Part shown: positions 35,689-43,239 of the stretch, in pieces | How the letters are laid out: the number at the start of each line of letters is the position of its first letter | Position numbering within the stretch: position 1 is the stretch's first letter | Assembly (NCBI RefSeq): GCF_036379515.1 | Contig: NZ_DASVGN010000011.1 | Location: 1-64,000 of the forward strand | DNA length: 64,000 nt | Direction: 5' to 3' | Origin: Castellaniella sp036379515 | Lineage (GTDB): Bacteria > Pseudomonadota > Gammaproteobacteria > Burkholderiales > Burkholderiaceae_B | Notes under the pieces: generated by a model | Told to the model about the DNA's origin: nothing | Databases searched by the model: none | The model's input: the letters and a program-made list of their open reading frames with translations, nothing else | Position numbers and translations under genes: made by a program

Positions 35689-36441
35689 ATGAAACTACTA
35701 GACAACAAGCTGGCACTCGTCACCGGCGCATCGGGAGGCCTGGGAGCCGCCACTGCGCGAGGCTTTGCGGCACAAGGAGCCCGCGTCATCGCAGCCGACC
35801 TGGACGAAGCTGGCGCAAAGGCGCTTGCCCAGGGCATCTGCGACGCCGGCGGCCAGGCATGGGGCGAGGCGATCGACGTGACGGACCGAGAGGCCGTGCG
35901 CGCGTGGGCGCAGTCCACGCAACAGCGCCATGGCCCCATCGACATCCTGGTCAACAACGCAGGAATTTCAGGCAAAGCCCGCTTCGACGAACCGCAGGTC
36001 ACGGAAGTCTGGGATCGGATCATTTCTGTCAACCTCGAAGGCATCTTCAACGTCACACAGGCCTTTACGGAGCAGCTCAAGTCCACCCACGGCAGCATCA
36101 TCAGCCTGTCATCCATCGTCGCCTTCGTCAGTGGCCCCTCCACCGCGGCTTACATCGCAGCCAAAGGGGCGGTGCGCTCACTCACTCAGGCACTGGCCCG
36201 CGATCTGGCGCCTTATGGGGTCCGGGCCAATGCGGTCGCCCCTGGGCTCATGCTCACGGACATGGTCAAGCCGCAATTGGCAACACCCGGCGGCACCGAC
36301 TGGTTCATGAAGCGAGCCCCCATGGGGCGTGGCGGAGAACCCGAAGAAATCGTCGGGCCCATCGTATTTCTGGCCTCAGACATGGCCAGCTACGTCACAG
36401 GCGTCACACTGCCGGTGGACGGTGGTTTCCTGTCAGCATAA
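35689..36441 (+). CDS. Short-chain dehydrogenase/reductase (SDR)
   Basis: This oxidoreductase of 250 residues starts MKLLDNKLALVTGASGGLGAATARGFAAQG. It has VNNAGISGKARFDEPQ, the catalytic Ser in SLSSIVAFVSGPS, YIAAKGAV (Tyr/Lys), and C-terminal GVTLPVDGGFLSA. The Asp after strand two (ADLDEAG) points to NAD(H). The frame extends 126 codons upstream through livF, but the Met at 35689 with AAGGAA just before it is the natural start. It lies 20 bases after the transporter, so uptake and oxidation are co-expressed. Confidence 0.93.
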   Translation: MKLLDNKLALVTGASGGLGAATARGFAAQGARVIAADLDEAGAKALAQGICDAGGQAWGEAIDVTDREAVRAWAQSTQQRHGPIDILVNNAGISGKARFDEPQVTEVWDRIISVNLEGIFNVTQAFTEQLKSTHGSIISLSSIVAFVSGPSTAAYIAAKGAVRSLTQALARDLAPYGVRANAVAPGLMLTDMVKPQLATPGGTDWFMKRAPMGRGGEPEEIVGPIVFLASDMASYVTGVTLPVDGGFLSA

Positions 36442-36452
36442 GGTAAATAAAA

Positions 36453-37178
36453 ATGAATGCAGTCGCATTAGTCACCGGTGCCGCAGGGGGCATGGGAAAA
36501 GTCATCGTTCAGCGTCTCGCACAGGACGGATTCACCGTGTTTGCAGTCGACCGCGCAGAAGGGCCACTGCTTGCCCTGGCAGAAGGCTTGAAGCCATCGG
36601 GAATCACCATCCAGACGCGCGTCGTGGACCTGGCCGACGACGCAGCAATCACGCAGATGCTCGACAACCTGCCCCCTCTTTCTGCGCTGGTGAACAGTGC
36701 GGGGCTGTTCGACGAACGTGACTTCTTTGCGCTGACCCCGGACGACTTCAGGCGCGTGTACGAAGTCAATCTGATCGCTGCCGCATCGCTCACCCAGCAC
36801 GCGGCGAAGCGCATGAGTTCAGGGGCCAAGATCGTCAACATCGCCTCGCGCGCGTATCTGGGTGCCCGCCATCATGCACACTACGTGGCCTCGAAAGCCG
36901 CGCTGGTCGGCTATACCCGTGCCAGCGCCATGGAGCTCGCCAGCAAAGGGATACTGGTCAACGCCATCGCTCCCGGCCTGATCGATACCCCCATGCTGCG
37001 GGCGCTGACACCCGAACGATTGGCTGCACAGCTGGCACTACAGCCTACCGGAAAGGCGGGGACGCCTGACGACATTGCTAACGCGGTGTCCTTCCTGGTA
37101 GCTCCCGGCATGTCCTTCATCACCGGCCAAGTACTCTTCGTGGACGGCGGAAAATCACTGGGTGGGTCAGGGTCGTGA
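36453..37178 (+). CDS. Short-chain dehydrogenase/reductase (SDR)
   Basis: This third SDR of the island has 241 residues, with TGAAGGMGKVIVQRLAQDG, VNSAGLFDERDFF, NIASRAYLGARHHAHYVASKAALVG (catalytic Ser, Tyr, Lys) and C-terminal ITGQVLFVDGGKSLGG. It follows the preceding SDR by 11 bases. Two consecutive SDRs suggest two separate hydroxyl/keto steps, or oxidation followed by ring cleavage or reduction on the same molecule. Which carbon is acted on cannot be read from the sequence. Confidence 0.93.
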   Translation: MNAVALVTGAAGGMGKVIVQRLAQDGFTVFAVDRAEGPLLALAEGLKPSGITIQTRVVDLADDAAITQMLDNLPPLSALVNSAGLFDERDFFALTPDDFRRVYEVNLIAAASLTQHAAKRMSSGAKIVNIASRAYLGARHHAHYVASKAALVGYTRASAMELASKGILVNAIAPGLIDTPMLRALTPERLAAQLALQPTGKAGTPDDIANAVSFLVAPGMSFITGQVLFVDGGKSLGGSGS

Positions 37179-37283
37179 ACCAGCACCAGTGCCCCGACAA
37201 CCACCCGGATACACTGACGTAATCACCTTGGTTCAACCCAACAAGAGAATTTGCAACTCTCAAAGCTGTGGAATCCATCATCC

Positions 37284-38303
37284 ATGAAACTCGCCACCCT
37301 CAAGAACAACAGTCGTGACGGCACCTTGGTCGTGGTGTCACGCGATCTCTCGCGCTGTGTGGCGGTGCCGCACATTGCGCCCACCCTGCAAGCCGCGCTC
37401 GACGACTGGGACTCCAGCCAGCCCACGCTCCAGGCGGTCTATGCAGAGCTGAACGCAGGCAAAGCTGCAGACGCCCGCCCTTTCGACGCGAACAGCTGCC
37501 ATGCGCCCCTGCCCCGCGCCTACCAGTGGGCTGACGGCTCGGCCTATCTGAACCACGTCGAACTGGTCCGGCGCGCCCGCCACAGCCAGGTGCCAGAATC
37601 TTTTTTCAGCGACCCGCTGATGTACCAGGGGGGCTCCGATTCTTTCATCGGACCTCGAGACCCCATCATCGCCGACAGCGAAGACTGGGGCATCGACATG
37701 GAGGCCGAGGTCACCGTAGTGACCGACGACGTCCCAACGGGGATTTCAGCCGCAGATGCCCTTGAAAAAATCCGCCTGATCATGCTGGTCAACGACGTCT
37801 CGCTACGCGGCCTGATCCCTGGCGAACTCGCCAAGGGGTTCGGCTTCTTTCAGTCCAAGCCGGCCAGCGCATTTTCTCCCGTCGCCATCACCCCCGACGA
37901 ACTGGGAAACGCATGGCGCGACGGCAAGGTGCACTTGCCCATGCAGGTGGACCTGAATGGCCAGCCGTTCGGACGCCCCAACGCAGGTCAGGACATGACC
38001 TTTCACTTTGGCGAACTCATCGCCCACGCCGCGCGCACGCGCGACCTGGAAGCCGGCACCATCATTGGCTCAGGCACGATCTCGAACAAACAGGGAGGGC
38101 TCAACGGGTCCAGCATCCGCAACGGCGGCGTGGGCTATTGCTGCATCGCTGAAGTTCGCATGTACGAAACCATCGAAACCGGCAAACCCATCACCCCCTT
38201 CATGCGTTTCGGTGATCAAGTGCGCATCCACATGGAAGACGCCCACGGCCACGACATCTTTGGCACCATCGACCAGACCGTGACCCGGCGCAGCGAGGCA
38301 TAA
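37284..38303 (+). CDS. Fumarylacetoacetate hydrolase family protein
   Basis: This FAH-superfamily C-C hydrolase of 339 residues most likely cleaves fumarylacetoacetate to fumarate and acetoacetate. The fold residues include ADSEDWGIDMEAEVTVV (metal-binding Glu pair), VNDVSLRGLIP, FGFFQSKPASAFSPVAITPDEL and GSGTISNK with C-terminal GDQVRIHMEDAHGHDIFGTIDQ. The start MKLATLKNNSRDGTLVVVSRDL at 37284 matches relatives. A TTG at 37251 with AAGAGA upstream would add 11 residues. It precedes the isomerase gene by four bases, the classic last two steps of the homogentisate (or gentisate) pathway. With hmgA upstream, homogentisate is favoured. Confidence 0.93.
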   Translation: MKLATLKNNSRDGTLVVVSRDLSRCVAVPHIAPTLQAALDDWDSSQPTLQAVYAELNAGKAADARPFDANSCHAPLPRAYQWADGSAYLNHVELVRRARHSQVPESFFSDPLMYQGGSDSFIGPRDPIIADSEDWGIDMEAEVTVVTDDVPTGISAADALEKIRLIMLVNDVSLRGLIPGELAKGFGFFQSKPASAFSPVAITPDELGNAWRDGKVHLPMQVDLNGQPFGRPNAGQDMTFHFGELIAHAARTRDLEAGTIIGSGTISNKQGGLNGSSIRNGGVGYCCIAEVRMYETIETGKPITPFMRFGDQVRIHMEDAHGHDIFGTIDQTVTRRSEA

Positions 38304-38307
38304 GGCC

Positions 38308-38952
38308 ATGCTCAAGCTCTATTCTTATTTCCGCAGCTCGGCTGCCTATCGCGTACGCATCGCACTGGCCCTCAAGGGGCTGGATTTCACGCTGGTGCCC
38401 ATCCACCTGCTGAAAAACGGCGGCGAGCAGCACTCGGCCGACTATCTGCGTCTGAACCCCGAAGGGCTGGTGCCGTCTCTGGAAGAAGACGGCAAGATTC
38501 TGACGCAATCGCTGGCCATCATCGAATACCTGGACGAAACCCACGGACCGCGCAGCCTTCTGCCCCATGATCCGCGAGCACGTGCCCGCGCACGTGCACT
38601 GGCACTGCAGGTGGCCTGCGACATCCACCCCTTGAACAACTTGCGGGTACTGCGGTGGCTCGCGCACGAAATGAAAGTCGAAAAACCGATCCGCGATACC
38701 TGGTATCGCCACTGGATCGAAGTGGGTTTCGACGCGTTGGAATCCAGCCTGCAATCCAGCGACACAGGTCTGTGCTGCTACGGTGATACGCCCACCCTCG
38801 CCGACTGCTGCCTGATCCCCCAGGTCTACAACGCCCGTCGCTACGAAATGGACCTGACCCGCTGGCCCACGATCCAGCGCATCGACGCACACTGCAATAC
38901 GCTGTCGGCTTTTCAGGCGGCACGGCCTGAAGTCCAGGTGGATGCGGAGTAG
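38308..38952 (+). CDS. maiA: Maleylacetoacetate isomerase (zeta-class GST)
   Basis: This glutathione-dependent cis-trans isomerase (214 residues) turns maleylacetoacetate into fumarylacetoacetate. The zeta-class active-site motif is YFRSSAAYRVRIALALKG (SSxxxRVRIAL), with GLVPSLEEDGKILTQSLAIIEYLDE in the thioredoxin-like domain and the C-terminal helical domain containing DTPTLADCCLIPQVYNARRY. It lies directly behind the hydrolase. Together with hmgA they complete the lower homogentisate pathway. Confidence 0.95.
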   Translation: MLKLYSYFRSSAAYRVRIALALKGLDFTLVPIHLLKNGGEQHSADYLRLNPEGLVPSLEEDGKILTQSLAIIEYLDETHGPRSLLPHDPRARARARALALQVACDIHPLNNLRVLRWLAHEMKVEKPIRDTWYRHWIEVGFDALESSLQSSDTGLCCYGDTPTLADCCLIPQVYNARRYEMDLTRWPTIQRIDAHCNTLSAFQAARPEVQVDAE

Positions 38953-39108
38953 GGCCTCGCCAGCTATCTAATCTCGATAAGGCGCCTATTGGTGCCTCGG
39001 CGACGCCCTATCGCCACGTACTACCCGGCATCGGGAGCCCTGCCTCTCCCACGAGATGGAATTCGCCCAGGCGCACTCCCGTGCGCCAAAAGTGCTAAAT
39101 TTCTCCGA

Positions 39109-39193
39109 GCGACACGGGGTGTCCTGACAAAGTCGGGGCTGAGATGACACCCGTAGAACCTGATTCAGTTCACACTGGCGGAGGGATGTTCGC
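39109..39193 (+). ncRNA. TPP riboswitch (THI element)
   Basis: The conserved core is clear: ACACGGGGTGTCC (P1/P2), the GGGGCTGAGATGA pyrimidine-sensing loop, ACCCGTAGAACCTGAT, and the CACTGGCGGAGGGATGT pyrophosphate-sensing half. These are the near-universal thiamine-pyrophosphate aptamer signatures. A GC stem GCGGCC/GGCCGC (39197-39214) follows and could be the expression platform before the SDR start at 39249. TPP binding would be expected to lower expression of that gene. Confidence 0.95.
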
Positions 39194-39248
39194 AACGCGG
39201 CCACACAGGGCCGCCGCGGGGTCTTTCGCCTGACACTCGAGAGACGCC

Positions 39249-40031
39249 ATGGCCGACACCAAACACGCTTTACCCCTGAACGAACAAGTGGTCCTCGTGA
39301 CCGGCGGTGCACGCGGGCTGGGGGCGCACATCACGCGCGCTTTCCTGCGCGAAGGCGCACGCGTAGTGATCAATTATTTCCATAGCGCCAAACCGGCTGC
39401 GGCACTGGCCGCGCAAGCGCCTGAGCGCACGTGCGCCGTATCAGCCGACGTACGCGACGCGGCTGCGGTGCGAGCGATGGTGGTTGCGGCAGAAGAACGC
39501 TTCGGGATGCCGGTCACCACCCTGGTCAACAACGCCTTGACTGATTTTCAGTTCAACGGTGACCAGCGCCCCCATGCTGACGCACTTACATGGGAAAACC
39601 TCAGCCAGCAGATGGAAGGCACCTTGCGTGGCGCGCTCAACACCGTGCAGGCAACGCTGCCAGGAATGCGGCGCCAGGGCTTTGGCCGGGTAATCAACGT
39701 GGGGACCAATCTCTTCCAGAACCCCGTCGTGCCTTACCACGACTACACCGCGGCCAAGGCGGCCCTGCTGGCCTTCACACGCACACTATCGCACGACCTC
39801 GGACCCGACGGCGTCACGGTGAACATGGTTTCAGGGGGGCTGCTGCGCACCACCGATGCGTCAGCGGCCACACCGGAGGCGGTGTTCGAGCTTATCGCAG
39901 GCAGCACACCGCTGCGCCGCGTCACCACTCCGGCTGAATTCGCTGACGCCCTGCTGTTCTTCGCATCACCCTGGTCGCGCTCGGTGACGGGCCAGAATCT
40001 GGTGGTCGATGGGGGCCTGGTGCACAATTGA
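39249..40031 (+). CDS. TPP-riboswitch-controlled SDR, unknown function
   Basis: This short-chain dehydrogenase has 260 residues, with TGGARGLGAHITRAFLREGA, VNNALTDFQFNG, YTAAKAALLAF and a C-terminal VTGQNLVVDGGLVHN. It resembles 3-oxoacyl-ACP-reductase-like SDRs by sequence. The position of the catalytic Ser reads INVGTNLFQNP, so Thr may replace Ser. This is unusual and could weaken or change the chemistry. It is preceded by a TPP riboswitch and stands alone, with no thi genes nearby. A role in thiamine or thiamine-precursor metabolism is suggested only by the riboswitch. Confidence 0.92.
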   Translation: MADTKHALPLNEQVVLVTGGARGLGAHITRAFLREGARVVINYFHSAKPAAALAAQAPERTCAVSADVRDAAAVRAMVVAAEERFGMPVTTLVNNALTDFQFNGDQRPHADALTWENLSQQMEGTLRGALNTVQATLPGMRRQGFGRVINVGTNLFQNPVVPYHDYTAAKAALLAFTRTLSHDLGPDGVTVNMVSGGLLRTTDASAATPEAVFELIAGSTPLRRVTTPAEFADALLFFASPWSRSVTGQNLVVDGGLVHN

Positions 40032-40205
40032 GCAGGTTTCGCTGGAGCATTACATGCCTGGGGCACTCATTTTTGATGGCGACGAACTTCAGGCGTGCAC
40101 GACTCGGGGCGCACAGAAAGCTCTTCGGTTGATGTATCGTGAGCGGGGTTGAGGTAACCCTTTGCGGTGACCCTCAGCCAACCACCAAAAACTCAGGAGA
40201 GAATC

Positions 40206-40682
40206 ATGGCTCGCGCTTATCCGTTGATCGTCGCAGCAATTTTTTCTTTGGTGGCGGTCAACGCACAGGGCCAGGATATCGCACCAACCGCCGCGGCGCG
40301 CCAGGCGGAACCTATCGTTGCAGCGAACTCGACACCTGCCTACCAATATAGTTCGGCGCTCGGGCAATCACTCTATGAAAACACCTGCATGGCCTGCCAC
40401 GGCGAAGCCGGGACGGGTGTCCCGGGCTCCTTCCCGCCGCTCCAAGGCAACCCGGTCGTGCTCAACCCGGACCCCACCCAGCAAATCAAGACCGTGCTGT
40501 TCGGCGTGAACGGTCACATTACCGTCAATGGCACGGAATACAACGGCTTCATGCCGCCCATGGGGAGCGGGCTCAGTGACACAGACATCGCGAACCTCAT
40601 CAACTACGAACGCTCTTCGTGGGGCAACAACGGCAAACACATTACCCCCGAGCAGGTCACTGCGCTTCGACCCAGAAGCTGA
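40206..40682 (+). CDS. Exported mono-heme cytochrome c
   Basis: This periplasmic c-type cytochrome has 158 residues with a signal peptide (MARAYPLIVAAIFSLVAVNA) and one heme motif CMACH (residues 61-65). The likely axial Met is in GFMPPMGS, typical of class I small electron carriers. GVPGSFPPLQGNP is the common loop after the heme. The start at 40206 follows GGAGAGAATC. The C-terminal segment DTDIANLINYERSSWGNNG is the conserved last helix. The partner oxidase or dehydrogenase is not in the window. A strong terminator follows. Confidence 0.93.
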   Translation: MARAYPLIVAAIFSLVAVNAQGQDIAPTAAARQAEPIVAANSTPAYQYSSALGQSLYENTCMACHGEAGTGVPGSFPPLQGNPVVLNPDPTQQIKTVLFGVNGHITVNGTEYNGFMPPMGSGLSDTDIANLINYERSSWGNNGKHITPEQVTALRPRS

Positions 40683-40696
40683 GCCCGCAACCTGCA

Positions 40697-40732
40697 GCCG
40701 CCATGCCCGCCCGCAGCATGGCGGCTGTATTT
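40697..40732 (+). terminator. Terminator after the cytochrome c gene
   Basis: A perfect 10-bp stem GCCGCCATGC / GCATGGCGGC (40697-40706 with 40716-40725) starts 15 bases after the stop and is followed by TGTATTTCATT, moderately T-rich. It borders the end of the convergent glmS gene and may serve both. Confidence 0.65.
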
Positions 40733-42564
40733 CATTCCACCGTCACGCTCTTGGCCAGATTGCGCGGCTTGTCTACGTCGGTGCCCCGCGCGCACGCCGT
40801 GTGGTAGGCCAGCAGCTGCAAGGGCACCACGTGCAGGATGGGCGAAAGCTTGCCGTAATGTTCGGGCATCCGGAGCACGTGCATGCCAGGAGCTGGAGTG
40901 ATCTGCGAATCGGCATCGGCAAACACATAGAGCTCACCACCCCGCGCGCGCACTTCCTGCATGTTGGATTTGAGTTTTTCCAACAGCTCGTCGTGCGGCG
41001 CAATGGTGATGACCGGCATGGCGTCCGTGACCAGGGCCAAGGGTCCGTGCTTGAGCTCGCCGGCCGGGTAAGCCTCGGCATGGATATAGCTGATTTCCTT
41101 GAGTTTCAACGCGCCTTCGAGCGCGATCGGGTAATGCATGCCACGGCCCAGGAACAAAGCATTTTCCTTGCTGGCAAAGCGCTCGGCCCAGGCGATGATC
41201 TGGGGCTCCAGGGCCAGCACCGCTGAAATCGCCGCAGGCAGGTGGCGCAAGGATTTCAGCGCCTGTTCTTCGGCAGCGGCATCAAGGCGGCCATGCTCTT
41301 GCGCCAGACACAGCGTGAGCAAATACAGGGCGGTGAGCTGGGTCGTAAAGGCCTTGGTCGAGGCCACGCCGATTTCCACTCCAGCTCGCGTGATGAAAGA
41401 CAGCTCGCATTCACGCACCATGGCGCTGGTCGCCACGTTGCAAATGGTCAGCGTGTGCGGCATGCCCAGACCACGCGCGTGTTTGAGCGCTGCCAGCGTG
41501 TCGGCGGTCTCGCCCGACTGCGAAATCGTCACCACCAACGTCTTGGGATCGGGCACGCTGGTGCGGTAGCGGTACTCGCTGGCGATCTCGACGTTGACGG
41601 GAATGCCGGCCAGGGATTCGATCCAGTAGCGTGCTGTGAGCCCCGCGTAATAACTGGTGCCGCAGGCCAGGATCAGCACCTTGTCCACGCTCTTGAACAC
41701 GGCGTGTGCCTTGTCGCCAAAGAGTTCCGGCATGACGGAGTCGATGCCACGCAAGGTGTCGCCTACCGCACGCGGCTGTTCAAAAATCTCTTTTTGCATG
41801 TAGTGGCGATAGGGGCCCAGTTCGGCCTCGCCCGTGTGAATCTGCACCGTGTGCACCTCGCGATCTACCGCGCGGCCCTGAGCGTCGCTGATCCACACGC
41901 GAGCCAGTTGCAGGTCGACCACGTCGCCGTCTTCCAGGTAGATGATCTGATCCGTGGTACCTGCCAGCGCCAGTGCATCAGAAGCCAGATAATTGCCTTC
42001 GGTACCGCAGCCCACTACCAGCGGCGACCCCTGACGGGCACCGACGACACGGTGCGGCTCGGCCGCACAAAACACGGCAATGGCGTACGCGCCTTCCAGG
42101 CGGCGAATGGCCTGTTGCACGGCGGCCAGCAAATCGCCGTCGTACAGGTGATCGACCAGGTGGGCGATGACCTCGGTATCGGTCTGGCTGGTGAAAGCGT
42201 ACCCGGCCGCCTTGAGTTCCTCGCGAAGTACATCGTGGTTTTCAATGATGCCGTTGTGGACCAGCGCAATACGCGGCGCGTTGGGATCCAGCCCCGAAAA
42301 ATGCGGGTGCGCATTGTGCGTGAGGGGAGCACCGTGGGTGGCCCAACGCGTATGGGCGATGCCCGTCAATCCCTGGATGCCGTCCTGCTCAGCCTGCGCC
42401 GCGAGTTCCGCCACGCGACGGGTGCTGCGCACGCGTTGCAGCCCGGTGCCATTGTGCACGGCCACGCCGCACGAATCATAGCCACGATATTCCAGCCGGC
42501 GCAGGCCTTCGAGCAGGACGGGAACGACGTTCTGTTGCGCGACGGCGCCTACGATGCCACACAT
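40732..42564 (-). CDS. glmS: Glutamine-fructose-6-phosphate aminotransferase
   Basis: This is the first enzyme of hexosamine/peptidoglycan precursor synthesis: fructose-6-P plus glutamine gives glucosamine-6-P. It has 610 residues, the usual length. The glutaminase domain starts MCGIVGAV with the nucleophile Cys2, and the two SIS isomerase domains contain ACGTSYYAG, SGETADTL and ASTKAFTTQLTALYL. HAEAYPAGELKHGPLALV and the C-terminal LAKSVTVE close the active site. The start is fixed at 42564 because Cys2 must be N-terminal. The open frame runs 184 codons further, through the Lrp gene in antisense. It is divergent from an AsnC/Lrp regulator. Confidence 0.97.
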   Translation of the reverse strand: MCGIVGAVAQQNVVPVLLEGLRRLEYRGYDSCGVAVHNGTGLQRVRSTRRVAELAAQAEQDGIQGLTGIAHTRWATHGAPLTHNAHPHFSGLDPNAPRIALVHNGIIENHDVLREELKAAGYAFTSQTDTEVIAHLVDHLYDGDLLAAVQQAIRRLEGAYAIAVFCAAEPHRVVGARQGSPLVVGCGTEGNYLASDALALAGTTDQIIYLEDGDVVDLQLARVWISDAQGRAVDREVHTVQIHTGEAELGPYRHYMQKEIFEQPRAVGDTLRGIDSVMPELFGDKAHAVFKSVDKVLILACGTSYYAGLTARYWIESLAGIPVNVEIASEYRYRTSVPDPKTLVVTISQSGETADTLAALKHARGLGMPHTLTICNVATSAMVRECELSFITRAGVEIGVASTKAFTTQLTALYLLTLCLAQEHGRLDAAAEEQALKSLRHLPAAISAVLALEPQIIAWAERFASKENALFLGRGMHYPIALEGALKLKEISYIHAEAYPAGELKHGPLALVTDAMPVITIAPHDELLEKLKSNMQEVRARGGELYVFADADSQITPAPGMHVLRMPEHYGKLSPILHVVPLQLLAYHTACARGTDVDKPRNLAKSVTVE

Positions 42565-42613
42565 ATGGAGGGGCTCCTGAATTGAATGAATGGCGCTATT
42601 GTGGCGGCAATCG

Positions 42614-42688
42614 AAAGAAATTTGATTTCTTTTTATACTAAAATATGAAATATAAATTCTCACCTTAAAATAAGTGAATTTATATTTC
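42614..42688. promoter_or_regulatory. AT-rich dyads between glmS and the Lrp/AsnC gene
   Basis: Two inverted repeats lie in the 198-bp divergent region. AAAGAAA-TTTGA-TTTCTTT spans 42614-42632. A longer perfect 13-bp repeat GAAATATAAATTC / GAATTTATATTTC spans 42647-42659 and 42676-42688, with CAC/GTG also pairing just inside. Paired AT-rich palindromes spaced over several helical turns are typical for Lrp-type octamers, so autoregulation and control of glmS are plausible. Confidence 0.6.
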
Positions 42689-42762
42689 ACACAATGATTA
42701 GAAATAAAATATAAAGTCAAACGTTCCAGCCCATTCACATCTATTACGACCTGGACACACTC

Positions 42763-43239
42763 ATGCCAGACGACCTGGACCTGCGTATTCTCGAGCAGCT
42801 GCAGCGCGATTGCTCCCTTAGCAATCAGGCGCTGGCCGAACGCGTGCACAGCTCCCCTCCCACTTGTCTGCGGCGCGTGCGCCAACTGCGCAAGGCCGGA
42901 TTCATCCGCCAGCAGGTGGCTATCCTGGACCCGGTTCTCATGGGAGCCACGCTCACGGCGCTGATCGAGGTCACGCTGGACACTCAGGCCGCCGAGGCTG
43001 CCGACGCGCTCGAGGCGCGGTTCACCGCTGAGCCCGAAATCCAGCAGTGTTACCGCGTGAGCAGCGGCCCAGACTTCATCCTGGTGGCGCTGGTGGCCGA
43101 TATGCCAGCCTATCAAGCGCTGGTGCAGCGCTGCCTCACGCGCGACTCACGCATTCGCAACGTGCGCAGCTTCTTCGCCACGGCCCGCAGCAAGTTCTCG
43201 ACTCAGATCCCGCTACTGCGCCCCCTCACGCGTCCATGA
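42763..43239 (+). CDS. Lrp/AsnC-family transcriptional regulator
   Basis: This regulator of 158 residues has an N-terminal helix-turn-helix (LDLRILEQLQRDCSLSNQALAERVHSSPPTCLRRVRQLRKAGFIRQQVA) and a C-terminal RAM/ASNC effector domain (TALIEVTLDTQ... EIQQCYRVSSGPDFILVALVADM). It is divergent from glmS and preceded by AT-rich dyads. Its stop overlaps the end of the convergent HD-GYP gene by 14 bp. The ligand, probably an amino acid, is unknown. Confidence 0.94.
   Translation: MPDDLDLRILEQLQRDCSLSNQALAERVHSSPPTCLRRVRQLRKAGFIRQQVAILDPVLMGATLTALIEVTLDTQAAEAADALEARFTAEPEIQQCYRVSSGPDFILVALVADMPAYQALVQRCLTRDSRIRNVRSFFATARSKFSTQIPLLRPLTRP

Noticed and set aside
37251..37283. TTG start of the fumarylacetoacetate hydrolase gene
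   Set aside because: The following 11 residues are unlike the family N-terminus, while the Met at 37284 starts the typical MKLATLK sequence. It remains possible.
39069..39087. Hairpin GGCGCAC-TCCC-GTGCGCC before the TPP riboswitch as a terminator of the maiA operon
   Set aside because: It is a clean 7-bp stem but is followed by AAAAGTG, not a U-tract, so the call is too weak.
41242..42585. Plus-strand open frame of 447 codons
   Set aside because: It is antisense to glmS and has no similarity to anything I recognise.
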